Assembly (NCBI GenBank): GCA_958295875.1
Contig: OY282379.1
Span: 3,682,348 to 3,746,347 of the forward strand
Length of the DNA: 64,000 nt
Direction of reading: 5' to 3'
Source of the DNA: an uncultured Pseudomonadales bacterium
GTDB taxonomy: Bacteria; Pseudomonadota; Gammaproteobacteria; Pseudomonadales; Azotimanducaceae
Below the pieces are notes generated by a model. The model did not search any database. It was given only the letters and a program-made list of their open reading frames with translations, and was not told where the DNA came from. Both the position numbers and the translations under genes were made by a program. Positions 17,392 to 27,771 of this stretch are shown here, piece by piece (position 1 is the stretch's first letter; every line of letters begins with the position of its first letter).

Positions 17392-18471
17392 TTAACCGAT
17401 CGGCGACTCGTCGCTCAGCAACCGGCGCACCTGGCTCAGCAGTTCTTCCGCGCTTGAACAGTCGATCACCAAGTCGCCGGCTAGCGCCAGCCGATCGGCA
17501 TCCTCCTCGTCCGCCAAAAGCCGGCCGAACTCGTCGCCCGCCTCAAGGCCAAAGCGCTTGGTGGCTTGGCGACGCAGCAGCGTCCTGCTTCGGGATGTGC
17601 CTTCCCTCAAGCCCTCGGTTCTACCCTCGGTTCTGCCCTCCGCAATGGCGTTTTGCCGCCATTCGGTGATTGCCTCCGCCAGCATGGTGGGCTCCTCCAT
17701 GTAACGCAGCGCCTGCTGCATATGTTGATGCCGGTCGCCGGCCTCGTCGCCGGCGAAGCGGGCGATCAGCATTCGCATCAGCGCCCGCGCCAGTCTATTC
17801 GCAAACGCCTGACGCTCCGCGCCCGAACCGGCCGGCCGCAGCCCGTCGAACAGCGCCTTCGCCAGCGCCGGCACCGACTCCGCCCGCCGGGTCGCCAGCA
17901 GCCGCAGCAGCGCGGCGACCGGGTTCGAGCGTCCATCCTCCGCCGTCAAGTTCGCAGCGTCAAGGCAAAGGAACTCGAAACGCGCCTGCCAGTTGCCCCA
18001 GCCCGCCGGCGTCGGCGCGGTCAGTTCGTCGAGAGTCTCTGGCCGCCAGCGCCGGCCGCCCGTGTAGACCACCACCGGCAGCACCCGCGGCAGCAGGTCG
18101 CCCGCGCGCAGGCCGCCTTCGGCGGCCACTTCTTGGCGCAGCAGCGCCACGTAGATCTCCATCCGCAGCGCCATGGCGCGGTCCGGCGAGGACTGGAACT
18201 CCAGCGCCAGCAACGCCTCCGCTCCCGAGCCCACCACAACGCCGGCCCGCTCCTGCAAACCGTCCGTCGGCCCTGCCGGCCCAAGCATGCCAACCGCCCA
18301 AGCCATGTCGGCGCGGCGGCGCTGCCCGCTCGCCGCGACATGCTCGGTCGGCAGACGGCGCAGCCGGCGCGGGTCCAGCTCGGCGGTGGCGTCCTGCGGC
18401 AGCAGTTCCAGCAGGTGGCGCGTCATGCCGGCATCCGCGAACGCAGTTCGGCAGATGTCGTCTTCGTGCAT
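17392..18471 (-). CDS. Rpn-type PD-(D/E)XK nuclease/putative transposase, copy 3
   Basis: The 359-residue product is nearly identical to the one at 4004-5077. It has the same MHEDDICRTAFADAG start, RRADMAWAV, LLALEFQSSPDRAMALRM with the E-x-Q nuclease motif, and the helical C-terminus ending DESPIG. Differences are a nine- to ten-residue insertion after MAWAVG (MLGPAGPTDGLQ) and two EGRTEG repeats instead of four. ATG 18471 is supported by the end of similarity upstream. High identity at DNA level points to recent duplication or gene conversion. It is expected to act on DNA; the target is unknown. Confidence 0.8.
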   Translation of the reverse strand: MHEDDICRTAFADAGMTRHLLELLPQDATAELDPRRLRRLPTEHVAASGQRRRADMAWAVGMLGPAGPTDGLQERAGVVVGSGAEALLALEFQSSPDRAMALRMEIYVALLRQEVAAEGGLRAGDLLPRVLPVVVYTGGRRWRPETLDELTAPTPAGWGNWQARFEFLCLDAANLTAEDGRSNPVAALLRLLATRRAESVPALAKALFDGLRPAGSGAERQAFANRLARALMRMLIARFAGDEAGDRHQHMQQALRYMEEPTMLAEAITEWRQNAIAEGRTEGRTEGLREGTSRSRTLLRRQATKRFGLEAGDEFGRLLADEEDADRLALAGDLVIDCSSAEELLSQVRRLLSDESPIG

Positions 18472-18570
18472 GGCGGCCAGTGTGGCCGGGCGCGAGTGCA
18501 CAGCCGTAGGGACATCCACCCGACTTGGCAGGCGACATCGCTGAAATCGTCGTGCGCCGAGGCCACCGGA

Positions 18571-18602
18571 CCGCGTAGCCGACTGGCCGCGTAGCCGACT
18601 GG
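18571..18602. repeat. Two tandem copies of a 16-base unit
   Basis: CCGCGTAGCCGACTGG occurs twice in direct succession just upstream of Rpn copy 3 and is absent upstream of copy 1. Likely a slippage product; no function is apparent. Confidence 0.7.
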
Positions 18603-18703
18603 CCGAATGTCTCAATGCACACCTAGCCGGCATCAAGGTGCAGCATCTCGGCGCGTTCGGGAAGGGCACCACGGCATGGTAGGGTGGCCTTTTTTCGGCA
18701 AAG

Positions 18704-18874
18704 ATGGAGCTAAAACGGATGGACGACAGAGTGCGAGTGGTTTCCGGCCCGATCTTCGGCTTGGGTACTGCCATCTTCATATGCTGGCTGCTATTTTGGG
18801 ATTTCGGCACCGGCCCAGACCTCTACGACGCCATCCGCTTCGCGCTGCTCGATGCCTGTGGCCAAACGAATTGA
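18704..18874 (+). CDS. Possible small single-TM protein
   Basis: The 56-codon frame MELKRMDDRVRVVSGPIFG, then LGTAIFICWLLFWDFG, ends in ALLDACGQTN. It has a basic N-terminus and one hydrophobic helix, a typical small membrane protein layout. Translation could start at 18704 or at the in-frame ATG 18719. It fills an otherwise empty stretch between Rpn copy 3 and the amidase. No family is recognised and no strong ribosome site is seen, so this is a plausible rather than proven gene. Confidence 0.4.
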   Translation: MELKRMDDRVRVVSGPIFGLGTAIFICWLLFWDFGTGPDLYDAIRFALLDACGQTN

Positions 18875-18911
18875 GCGGCTTCATCGCGCTCGCCAGAACC
18901 ACAGCCACCCA

Positions 18912-19337
18912 TCACCCCGAGTACTGCGACTCCACCTCTCGCTCGAGCGCGGCGTCGCGCTGCACGAGCAGTTCGGAACGGGACCAAGCGAGCAATGCCT
19001 GCAGAGGGAACAAACGCCCGGGGCAGGCCGTCGGTGCGTCGCCACGCACTTGCCGATGCGCACCGACAGTCAAGGCCGGGTAGCGGAGCTTCAGTTGCAG
19101 GAGGAGACCCCGTAATCCCTCAAGTTGCGCGGCAGCAGGGGGCGCCAAATCGAAATCTCCATCAATGGCGATGGCAATGCTGCGTGGGTGCGGGCCGCGT
19201 TCGTACTCGGCAAGTTGCGGATGTGCCTGCCCGCTCTCGGCAACGCGGTAGTGGCAGCGTCCCGCCGCCGGGCACGCGCCGTGGTGGATGAGCGCATAGC
19301 GCACAGCGCCGCGCCTCGGTTGCTCCGGGTGGGCCAT
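18912..19337 (-). CDS. PGRP-type N-acetylmuramoyl-L-alanine amidase-like protein
   Basis: The 141-residue protein has the fold markers of peptidoglycan-recognition/T7-lysozyme amidases: RYALIHHGAC near residue 15 (first Zn-ligand His), SIAIAIDGDFD near residue 54, VGAHRQVRGD with His94, and APTACPG with Cys105. A GxCHYRV segment follows the first His. It would cleave the amide between muramic acid and L-Ala of the peptide stem. No signal peptide is visible, so it may act on recycled muropeptides in the cytoplasm or be released otherwise. ATG 19337 starts close to the domain. It is divergent from the NUDIX gene. Confidence 0.65.
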   Translation of the reverse strand: MAHPEQPRRGAVRYALIHHGACPAAGRCHYRVAESGQAHPQLAEYERGPHPRSIAIAIDGDFDLAPPAAAQLEGLRGLLLQLKLRYPALTVGAHRQVRGDAPTACPGRLFPLQALLAWSRSELLVQRDAALEREVESQYSG

Positions 19338-19452
19338 GGCGGCCAAGCGTAGCGCAAGACTGGGCACTACGCGGCACCCCCGCAGCCTCGTGGTGGCGCA
19401 GGACGCGGCCGCCAAGCGCAGCGCGAGGCGGCAGCGGCGCTATACTGCCCCG

Positions 19453-20010
19453 GTGAACTATTGCAGCGCCTGCGGCAAGCCGGTGGTCCGCAAGGTTCCG
19501 CTTGGCGACGACCGTGAGCGGTTCGTCTGCGAGCACTGCGGCGTCATCCATTACCAGAACCCCAAAGTGGTCGCCGGCTGCCTGCCGATCTATGGCGATC
19601 GCGTACTGCTCTGCCAGCGCGGCATTGAGCCACGCAAGGGCTATTGGACGCTTCCGGCGGGCTTTCTCGAAGCTGGCGAAACCATCGCCGCCGGCGCCGA
19701 GAGGGAAACGCGGGAGGAAGCGCTCGCGCAAGTTTCCATCATCGGCCTCTACACCGTCTTCAACGTGCCGCACATCTCCCAAGTACACATGTTCTTCCGC
19801 GCGACGCTGGATTCGGGCCAGTTCGGCGTCGGCGCCGAGAGCTTGGATGCCCGCTTGGTGGCAGAGGGAGACGTGCCGTGGGACGAACTCGCCTTTCCGG
19901 TGGTTTCGCGCACCCTTGCGCACTACTTTCGAGATCGTGGCGCAGGGCGCTTTCCGGTACGCGTGGAGGACGTGCCCCCGCTGCGCCAAGGCAAGCCGAC
20001 ACCGGGCTGA
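19453..20010 (+). CDS. NUDIX hydrolase with zinc ribbon
   Basis: The 185-residue product starts at GTG 19453 with a zinc ribbon, CSACGKP and CEHCG, then VIHYQNPKVVAGCLPI. The Nudix box is GFLEAGETIAAGAERE followed by TREEA, with the usual Glu residues for Mg2+ binding. It resembles the NudC-like/NUDIX_4 group that hydrolyses nucleoside diphosphate derivatives such as NAD(H) or ADP-ribose; the precise substrate is not deducible. Longer frame upstream to 19336 has no similarity. It lies 170 bases before moxR and may or may not be part of that operon. Confidence 0.85.
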   Translation: MNYCSACGKPVVRKVPLGDDRERFVCEHCGVIHYQNPKVVAGCLPIYGDRVLLCQRGIEPRKGYWTLPAGFLEAGETIAAGAERETREEALAQVSIIGLYTVFNVPHISQVHMFFRATLDSGQFGVGAESLDARLVAEGDVPWDELAFPVVSRTLAHYFRDRGAGRFPVRVEDVPPLRQGKPTPG

Positions 20011-20180
20011 AGCGGCAAGCCAACCCGCCGCCGGCCCACGCCTGCCAGAGCCCAAACTATATTTGCGGGAGCGCCGACAATGCCCCTAAAATCCGCGCTG
20101 CCGGGCAGCGTGGCGTGGCGACATTCTTCGGCCCTGAACAACGCAACCCAAGCAACCAACGCGATGAAGATGGAGGCACG

Positions 20181-21164
20181 ATGGCCGACAACGTGAGCGG
20201 AGATGCCCCGCGGGTGCAGGAACGCTTCGACGCCGTGCGCGGCGACGTGAGCAAGGTGCTGGTGGGCCAAGACGAGCTCTTGCAGCGCTTGCTCCTCGCC
20301 TTGCTGGCGGATGGCCATGTGTTGCTCGAGGGCGTGCCCGGCCTCGCCAAGACCTTGGCCGTCAGCACCCTCGCAGACGCCATCGACTGCGACTTCTCCC
20401 GCATCCAGTTCACGCCCGACATGCTGCCCGGAGACGTCACCGGCACGCAGATCTTCAACCCCCGGGATGGCACCTATTCGGTGAAGCAGGGGCCGGTGTT
20501 CAGCAACTTGGTGCTTGCCGACGAGATCAATCGGGCGCCGGCGAAGGTGCAGGCGGCGCTCCTTGAAGCCATGCAGGAGCGCCAAGTGACCCTTGGCGAG
20601 GAGACGTTCCGGCTCGATGAGCCGTTCTTGGTGATGGCGACGCAGAACCCCATCGAGCAGGAAGGCACTTACCCGCTGCCGGAAGCGCAGCTAGACCGCT
20701 TCATGATGAAGCTCAAGGTCACCTACCCCAGCAAGGACGACGAAGTGCGCGTCATCGACCGCATGGCGGGCGCCGGCCGCGCGCCGCAGGCGTCCCCGGT
20801 GATGTCCGGCGCGGAAATCCTTGCGGCCCGCGAAGTGGCGCGGCAGGTGTTCGTGGACGACAAGGTGAAGCGCTATGCCGTGGAACTCGTCGCCGCCACG
20901 CGAGACCCGGCCGCCGCCGGCATGCCGGAACTGGCGAACCTGATCGAGTGCGGATCGTCCGTGCGCGGTTCGCTCAACCTCGTCAAGCTCGCCAAGGCGC
21001 ACGCCCTGCTCGCCGGGCGCACCTACGCGAGCCCACACGACGTGAAGAGCGTGGCGCTTGACGTGCTGCGCCACCGCGTCATCGCCACTTACGAAGCGGA
21101 GGCCGAAGGGCGGCACGCAGACGACTTGGTGGCCACCGTGCTCGCCAATGTCGAGGTGCCTTGA
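20181..21164 (+). CDS. moxR: MoxR family AAA+ ATPase
   Basis: The 327-residue protein has Walker A GVPGLAKT, Walker B VLADEINRAPAK, sensor segment VMATQNPIEQEGTYPLPEAQ and the C-terminal lid (SSVRGSLNLVKLAKAHA). MoxR ATPases act as chaperones that insert cofactors or mature protein complexes together with von Willebrand factor A (VWA) proteins. The start ATG 20181 is preceded by GATGGAGGC. It heads a co-directional string: DUF58, lipoprotein, BatA, BatB, BatC-like, BatD/E, the standard Bat gene order. Confidence 0.93.
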   Translation: MADNVSGDAPRVQERFDAVRGDVSKVLVGQDELLQRLLLALLADGHVLLEGVPGLAKTLAVSTLADAIDCDFSRIQFTPDMLPGDVTGTQIFNPRDGTYSVKQGPVFSNLVLADEINRAPAKVQAALLEAMQERQVTLGEETFRLDEPFLVMATQNPIEQEGTYPLPEAQLDRFMMKLKVTYPSKDDEVRVIDRMAGAGRAPQASPVMSGAEILAAREVARQVFVDDKVKRYAVELVAATRDPAAAGMPELANLIECGSSVRGSLNLVKLAKAHALLAGRTYASPHDVKSVALDVLRHRVIATYEAEAEGRHADDLVATVLANVEVP

Positions 21165-21236
21165 AGCTCGCCGCCCCGTGCCGCAAACCCTGCCTCGCTG
21201 CACGCGCACCGGCATCGCCACAGCCAACGCAAATCC

Positions 21237-22244
21237 ATGACGGACGCCCTGCCCACCGCCGACATCATGAGGCAAGTGCGCCGGATGCAGCTAACGACTG
21301 GCCGGCAAGTCACCGATGCGCTCGCCGGGGCTTATGTGTCCGTTTTCAAGGGGCGCGGCGTGGAGTTCGACGAGGTGCGCCCCTACATCCCCGGCGACGA
21401 CGTGCGCAGCATCGATTGGAACGTCACCGCCCGGTTCGGGGCGCCCTACGTCAAGCGCTACGTCGAGGAGCGCCAACTCACCGTGCTGCTCATCGTCGAC
21501 ATCAGCGCATCGCTGGATTTCGGCTCGGCGGAGCGCTCCAAGCGCGAGGCGGCGGCGGAGCTTTCTGCGCTGCTGGCGTTCTCGGCCATCTACAGCGACG
21601 ATAAGGTAGGGTTGTTGCTGTTTCACGGCGGCGTTGACCAGTTCATTCCGCCGCGCAAGGGCACCCGCCACGCGCTGCGGGTGGTGCGCGAAGTGCTGGC
21701 GCGGGGACGCGACGGCGATGTGGCGACCCGGCTGCGCCAGCGTGGCGCGTTCGCCCGGTTGCCACGCATGTTCGTCGCGGCGTTCGGCAAGCTGCGCCGC
21801 CGCACTGGCCAAGAGGCCACGCCAGGGCGACGCGCCACCAACATCGCCCATGCGTTGGAGTTCTGCCGCAAGGTGCTGCCGCGCCGCGCCGTGCTGTTCG
21901 TGATTTCAGACTTTTTGGACGACGGCTACGAGGACGCTATGCGCGGCGCCAACCGGAAGCACGACGTGGTGGCCGCCCGCGTGACAGACCCTCGCGAGCG
22001 GCACTTCGATGGTGGCGGCTTGGTGGCCTTGGAAGACGCCGAGACCGGCGAGCGCCGCTTGGTGGATGCGAGCTCCCCGTCCCTGCGCGCAGCGCTGCTC
22101 GCAGATGCCGAACAACGGCGAGACGCCCTCAAGCGGGGGTTCCTGCGTGTCGGCATCGACATGATTGAGATCGACGCGGCGCACCCCGTCGCCACGCCGC
22201 TGCTTGCTTTCCTGCGCATGCGCGAGAAGAGGACCCGCCGTTGA
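21237..22244 (+). CDS. DUF58 domain protein
   Basis: The 335-residue product contains the DUF58 signature EVRPYIPGDDVRSIDWNVTAR followed by a VWA-like fold (LTVLLIVDISASLDFG, with a degenerate MIDAS) and a late VISDFLDDGYEDA block. DUF58 proteins accompany MoxR and BatA/B and are thought to be scaffolds for MoxR action at the membrane. It starts 72 bases after moxR, and its stop TGA overlaps the TTG start of the next gene (TTGA). Confidence 0.92.
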   Translation: MTDALPTADIMRQVRRMQLTTGRQVTDALAGAYVSVFKGRGVEFDEVRPYIPGDDVRSIDWNVTARFGAPYVKRYVEERQLTVLLIVDISASLDFGSAERSKREAAAELSALLAFSAIYSDDKVGLLLFHGGVDQFIPPRKGTRHALRVVREVLARGRDGDVATRLRQRGAFARLPRMFVAAFGKLRRRTGQEATPGRRATNIAHALEFCRKVLPRRAVLFVISDFLDDGYEDAMRGANRKHDVVAARVTDPRERHFDGGGLVALEDAETGERRLVDASSPSLRAALLADAEQRRDALKRGFLRVGIDMIEIDAAHPVATPLLAFLRMREKRTRR

Positions 22245-23323
22245 ACGGCCGCGCCATCGCCGCGGCCTTCGCACTGGCCCTCTGCGCCGCCTGCCAACCG
22301 GCGGACCCGGAGCAAGCGCAGGTGGCCGCAGAGCCCGACGCCGCGGCAGACACCCTATCCACCACCACCCGAGATGGCCCCGTGCAGGCGACGGTGACGC
22401 TGGCGCCCGCCGCGCCACGCCTCGGCGACGCGCTCACCCTCACGCTCGCGGTGCAGGCGCAGCCCGGCGTGCGGCTGGACATGCCTGTGTTCGGCGAAGC
22501 GTTGGGCCGCTTCCCAGTGCGGGACTTCGCTACCGAAAACGGCGTCACCGAAGACGGCGGCGCGGCCATCACCCAACGCTATCGCTTGGAGACGCCCATG
22601 AGCGGGCCGCAGCGCATCCCCGGGCTGCGGGTCGAGTATCTCGATGAACGCGATGGGCCGAGCGATGCCTACCGCGAGCTCCTCACGGACGAACTCGCGT
22701 TTGCGGTGGCGTCCGTGCTGCCGGAAGGCGCCATTTCCGACGAACTGCTGCCGCCGCGCCCGGCATTGCCGGAGGACGCCGGCGGCTGGCTGCCGTTCTG
22801 GTGGCCGTGGCCGGTGGCCGGAATTGGCGGCTTGGCAGCGCTCATCGTGGCGGCCTTCCTTTGGCAGCGGCGCGCGCTCGCGCGGGCCCAGCTGACCGCC
22901 TATGACCGCGCCATGCGCCGCCTGCAAGGCCTAGAGCGCCGCGGTTGGCCCGCCGGCGACGCCGCGGATGCTTGGTACGTTGAACTTTCGGACATCACGC
23001 GGCGCTATGTGGAAGACCGCTACGCGGTGCGGGCGCCGGAGCTCACCACCGAGGAGTTCCTGCTCGAAGTGCGCCGCGCCGCCGCCCTCTCGCACACGCA
23101 CCGGCAACTGCTCTCCGCCTTCCTTGCCCATTGCGACCGGGTGAAGTTCGCCCGTTACAGCCCCGCCGCGGACGAGTCCCGCGAGGCACTTGAGACCGTG
23201 CAGCGCTTCTTGGATGAAACCCGCTTGCCGGCCGTTGCGGATGCCGCGGACGCGGGCAGCGCGGAACGCGGCCGCCCTCCCCCGCCGGGCGCAACCACGC
23301 CGGCTTCGGCACCGGCAGCCTGA
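22241..23323 (+). CDS. Bat-operon lipoprotein with one TM, DUF4381-like
   Basis: The 360-residue protein begins at TTG 22241 with a lipoprotein signal (FALALCAACQP, lipid Cys near residue 18). A periplasmic beta domain (TVTLAPAAPRLGDALTLTLA), a membrane helix (WPVAGIGGLAALIVAAFLW near residue 190) and a cytoplasmic helical domain (AWYVELSDITRRYVEDRYAV, LTTEEFLLEV) follow. The last part is the conserved piece of DUF4381/BatD-like proteins of Bat operons. It lies between DUF58 and batA, coupled to the first by a four-base overlap. A lipoprotein signal plus an internal TM is slightly unusual: both ends would be membrane-bound. Confidence 0.75.
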   Translation: MNGRAIAAAFALALCAACQPADPEQAQVAAEPDAAADTLSTTTRDGPVQATVTLAPAAPRLGDALTLTLAVQAQPGVRLDMPVFGEALGRFPVRDFATENGVTEDGGAAITQRYRLETPMSGPQRIPGLRVEYLDERDGPSDAYRELLTDELAFAVASVLPEGAISDELLPPRPALPEDAGGWLPFWWPWPVAGIGGLAALIVAAFLWQRRALARAQLTAYDRAMRRLQGLERRGWPAGDAADAWYVELSDITRRYVEDRYAVRAPELTTEEFLLEVRRAAALSHTHRQLLSAFLAHCDRVKFARYSPAADESREALETVQRFLDETRLPAVADAADAGSAERGRPPPPGATTPASAPAA

Positions 23324-23324
23324 C

Positions 23325-24358
<1,034 letters not shown>

Positions 24359-24359
<1 letters not shown>

Positions 24360-25396
24360 TGGACGGCTGGGTGTTCGCCAATCCACACTGGGTACACCTC
24401 GTCTGGCCGGCGTTGGCGGTGGCCGGGGGCGCTGCGTTCTTCGAGTTGCGCTCGACCGACGCTTTGGCGCGATTCGTCTCGCCGGCCATGCAGCGGCGCG
24501 TCGCCCGGCGCGTCACCATTGGCCGCCGCGCCACGCGGCTGGCGCTCCTCTCTGCGACGTTGGTGCTCGGCATCGTCGCGCTCATGCGTCCACAAACCCC
24601 AGGCGGCACGGAGACTTTGGATCGCGGCGTGAAGGCGGACATCTTGGTGGCGCTCGATGTGTCTCGGAGCATGCTCGCCGAAGACGCCGCGCCAAACCGC
24701 TTGGCGCGCGCCAAGGCCGAGGTGGTTGAGTTCATCGAGCGCGTGCAGGGCCAGCGCGTGGGCCTCATCGCCTTCGCCGGTCGCGCCAGCGTATTGAGCC
24801 CGCTCACTTCAGACTATGGCTATTTCAGGCTCGTGCTGCGCGATGCAGACCCGGGCTCGGTGGCGCGTGGCGGCACGCGCATCGGCGATGCCATCCGGAA
24901 GGCCGTCGCCGCGTTCGGCCCCAATCGCGGCACCCCGCGCATCCTCGTGCTCATCACCGATGGCGAAGATCACGACTCCTTCCCCAAGGACGCTGCCGAC
25001 GAGGCGGTGGCGGCCGGCATTCGCATCGTCGCCATCGGCTTTGGCAGCGAAACCGGAAGCGAGATTCCCATCACAGACCCGGCCACCGGCGCGCGCTCGC
25101 TGGTCACCGATGCGGACGGCGCCATCGTGCGCTCCCGCCTGGACGGCGCGACGCTGCGCGAGATCGCGCTGCAGAGCGACGGCATCTATGTGCCGGCCGG
25201 CACCTCGGCGGTGGACATCGACTCCATCGTCCAAGCGTATGTCGAGCCGATTGTGACGGACGCCGCGGCGCGGGTAGTGCGCCGCCGCCCCACTGAGCAC
25301 TACCGCTGGTTCGTGCTCGGCGCATTGCTGACGCTCATGGCCGGCATTTGGAGCGGCGCGACCGGCGCGGTCGCGGGACAGCGCAGCGTGGCATGA
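24359..25396 (+). CDS. batB: BatB, VWA-domain membrane protein
   Basis: The 345-residue paralogue of BatA has N-terminal helices (VHLVWPALAVAGGAAFF and LALLSATLVLGIVALM), a VWA domain with MIDAS DVSRSM, GGTRIGDAIRKAV and LITDGEDHDS, and a C-terminal helix (YRWFVLGALLTLMAG). It is expected to pair with BatA in the inner membrane with the VWA domain in the periplasm. It starts in TGATG with batA and ends in ATGA with the next gene, so translation is coupled throughout. Confidence 0.9.
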
Positions 25397-27771
25397 GACT
25401 CCTAAGGCTGATGGCGGCCGGCGCGTTGCTGCTGGCAACGGCGATGGCGCATGGCGAGCAGGATCCGCCGCCGGTGCCCCCGCCAGCGGGCGAGGAAGCT
25501 GAATCGAACACCGCCGATGCCGCCGAACTGCCCGCCGATGCCAGCCCGCGCGCCCACTACAACGTGGCGCTCGCGCTGCTGCAAGACGATGCCTTCCAAG
25601 GCGCGACGGATGGCTTTCTGGCCGCGCGAGACGCCGCCGGCGCTGATGCGACGCTGCGGTACCGGGCAGCCTTCAATCTTGGCCTCGCGCTGGCTGGGCA
25701 AGCCGACGCGGCACGAGATGCACCACCGGCCGAGACGTTGGAGACCTTGCGCACCAGCGCGGCTTGGTTTCACGACGCCACCCGGCTGGCGCCGGCTGGG
25801 GACGACGACGCCAGGGTGAACCTCGAACTGGTGCTGCGCCGCATCGAACGCTTGGCGGACAGCATCAACCGCGCCAACACGTTGGAAGCACGGCTGGATC
25901 GCATCATCGACGACCAGCGTGGCCTGCGCGACGGCATCCGCAGGCTGTTGACGGACATCAACGCGCAGGGCGCCGCGGCGCAGCCGACCGGCTTTGCGGC
26001 GGATTTCGAAGCGCTGGCCGCGCGGGAACGCGCGCTCCTGGCCGAGGTTTCTGCAGTGGCGGACTTGGGCGCCGCCGAACGCGGGCACATCGACAACCTG
26101 GACGCGCCCACTCCCGAACAGTCCGTGCGCCATGCCCAACTCACCAGCATGGAACGCTTTCTGCAACGCAGCCGGCAGTCGCTCTCCGACACGCGGCGGC
26201 GGCTGCGGCGCTTGGAAGGCGAGCGCGCCCACCGCCGGGCGGATGCGGCGCTCGCGGAATTGAAACGCGCCCGCGAGCAACTGCAAGATCCGCTGACCAC
26301 GTTGCGCGCCATCGTGCGCGATGAGGTGGCCCTGCTCGGCCAGACCGCAGCCATGGCGGCGCTTGCAGAAGGGCGCATCGCGGTGGAGGAGGAAGGCTCC
26401 TCATCACCACTGCCCACTTGGCTAACGCCGCGCCTCCTAGCGAACCGCCAAGAGGACGCAGCCGCCCGCACGGGGGCGACGCTGCGCCGCGTCGAAGCGG
26501 CGGCGACGGCTGCCGAGGGTGAATCCAACGGCAACGCATCAACCGCCCCAGAGGCCGAAGACCCAGCCGCCGCGCGCGTTCAGCAAGCCGCAGCGCAAGC
26601 GGTGCCACTTCTAGAGAACGGCCTCGCCGCCATGCGCGGCGCCATCGCGGCCCTCGAGAACGAGGCGTTCGACACCGCCGTCGAGGCCCAGGCCAACGCC
26701 GTGCGCACGCTCAATCGCGCCATCGAACGTTTTGCCGACCTGCGTGGTTTGATCGAGCTCGCCTATGCGGACCAAGGCCAAGCGACCGCCCTGCTGACGC
26801 CCCCAGCGGACGATGATGCGGCCAACGCGGGCCGGGCGCTTGCGGCCGCGGACCGCGCCCGCGCCGTGGCAGCGTTGGCCGCTGACAATCGCGAGCGCCT
26901 GTCGCGCATCGAGCCGCTCCTGCGCGAAACGCTGCCGACAGCCTCCGACGAGGGCGAGACTGACGCGGCCGCGGCGGAACAACGTTATGAGCTGGCCGAA
27001 TCGCACCGCGCCGCGGCGGCGCGCGAACTCGACGCGCTCACGCGCGAACTCGACACGGCCGGGCCGTCCCACGCCGAGGCCCTGCCGCTGGCGCAGGCCG
27101 CGCTCAGCCACCTAGAAGCGTTGCGACGCATCTTCTTCAGCTTCAGCGAGCACCTGCAGGCGCTCATCGTCGAGCAATCTGACACGCATGACCGCGCTGC
27201 CACCCTGCAATTCGAGGCGCAATTGGACCGGCTGGTGCCAGAACTCGGCATGCTCGCCGAACGTCAGACCGACCACGCTGCCGTTGGAGATTCGCTGGCC
27301 CAAGCCTTGGCGGAACGCGCCGATGCAGCGAGCGCATCCCCTGTGCCAGATGATCCGGCGGGTGCCCAAGCCGCCGACGGGGAGACTCTCGCCAAGGCCG
27401 TCGTCGAACTCCGCGCCGGCGCGGCGCACATGCACGGCGCAGACGCCATCATCGCCGCAGCGACGGAAGCTGCTGCCGCGTCCTCGCCAGACTTGGAGCC
27501 CGCGCTCACCGAGCAACTCGCCGCCATCGAACGATTGGAGAACGCGCTCAGGCTGCTGCAGCCGCCCGGCCAAGATCAAGACAGCGCCGGAGAAGGCGAA
27601 CAAGCTGCCAATCAACCCCAACAGGCTGAAGCGCCAAGCGATGAGCAAGCCGGCATGTCACAGCGGCAAGCCATGCGCCGGCTGCAGGCGATCCGCGACC
27701 GGGACGCGCAGCGGCGGCGAGACCGGCGCCAAGGGTCGAGCCAGCCAGACCCGGTGGAGAAGGACTGGTGA
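25393..27771 (+). CDS. BatC-like exported TPR/coiled-coil protein
   Basis: The 792-residue product has a signal peptide (LRLMAAGALLLATAMAHG), a TPR-like region (PRAHYNVALALLQDDAFQGA, YRAAFNLGLALAG) in the first 150 residues, and then a long Ala/Glu/Arg-rich helical region (about 160-740) with coiled-coil character. The C-terminus is Gln-rich and charged (RQAMRRLQAIRDRDAQRRR). BatC proteins are usually shorter TPR proteins; this one is extended several-fold, so the name is by position and TPR start. It overlaps batB (ATGA) and the next gene (GTGA). It probably forms a periplasmic scaffold. Confidence 0.7.
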   Translation: MRLLRLMAAGALLLATAMAHGEQDPPPVPPPAGEEAESNTADAAELPADASPRAHYNVALALLQDDAFQGATDGFLAARDAAGADATLRYRAAFNLGLALAGQADAARDAPPAETLETLRTSAAWFHDATRLAPAGDDDARVNLELVLRRIERLADSINRANTLEARLDRIIDDQRGLRDGIRRLLTDINAQGAAAQPTGFAADFEALAARERALLAEVSAVADLGAAERGHIDNLDAPTPEQSVRHAQLTSMERFLQRSRQSLSDTRRRLRRLEGERAHRRADAALAELKRAREQLQDPLTTLRAIVRDEVALLGQTAAMAALAEGRIAVEEEGSSSPLPTWLTPRLLANRQEDAAARTGATLRRVEAAATAAEGESNGNASTAPEAEDPAAARVQQAAAQAVPLLENGLAAMRGAIAALENEAFDTAVEAQANAVRTLNRAIERFADLRGLIELAYADQGQATALLTPPADDDAANAGRALAAADRARAVAALAADNRERLSRIEPLLRETLPTASDEGETDAAAAEQRYELAESHRAAAARELDALTRELDTAGPSHAEALPLAQAALSHLEALRRIFFSFSEHLQALIVEQSDTHDRAATLQFEAQLDRLVPELGMLAERQTDHAAVGDSLAQALAERADAASASPVPDDPAGAQAADGETLAKAVVELRAGAAHMHGADAIIAAATEAAAASSPDLEPALTEQLAAIERLENALRLLQPPGQDQDSAGEGEQAANQPQQAEAPSDEQAGMSQRQAMRRLQAIRDRDAQRRRDRRQGSSQPDPVEKDW

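Larger units (their letters stand above)
16896..18559 (-). repeat. Tandem Rpn repeat units with conserved flanks
   Basis: Two units lie head to tail. Each has a 3' flank of about 50 bases matching CAGACGCCCC...ACCGATCGGCGA (16896-16950 and 17355-17406). The same flank follows copy 1 at 3961-4015. Unit 2 also keeps about 25 bases upstream of its gene (GCGACATCGCTG...GTGCGCC, near 18532-18558) that recur upstream of copy 1 near 5138-5162. No terminal inverted repeats or target duplications were seen. Confidence 0.7.
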
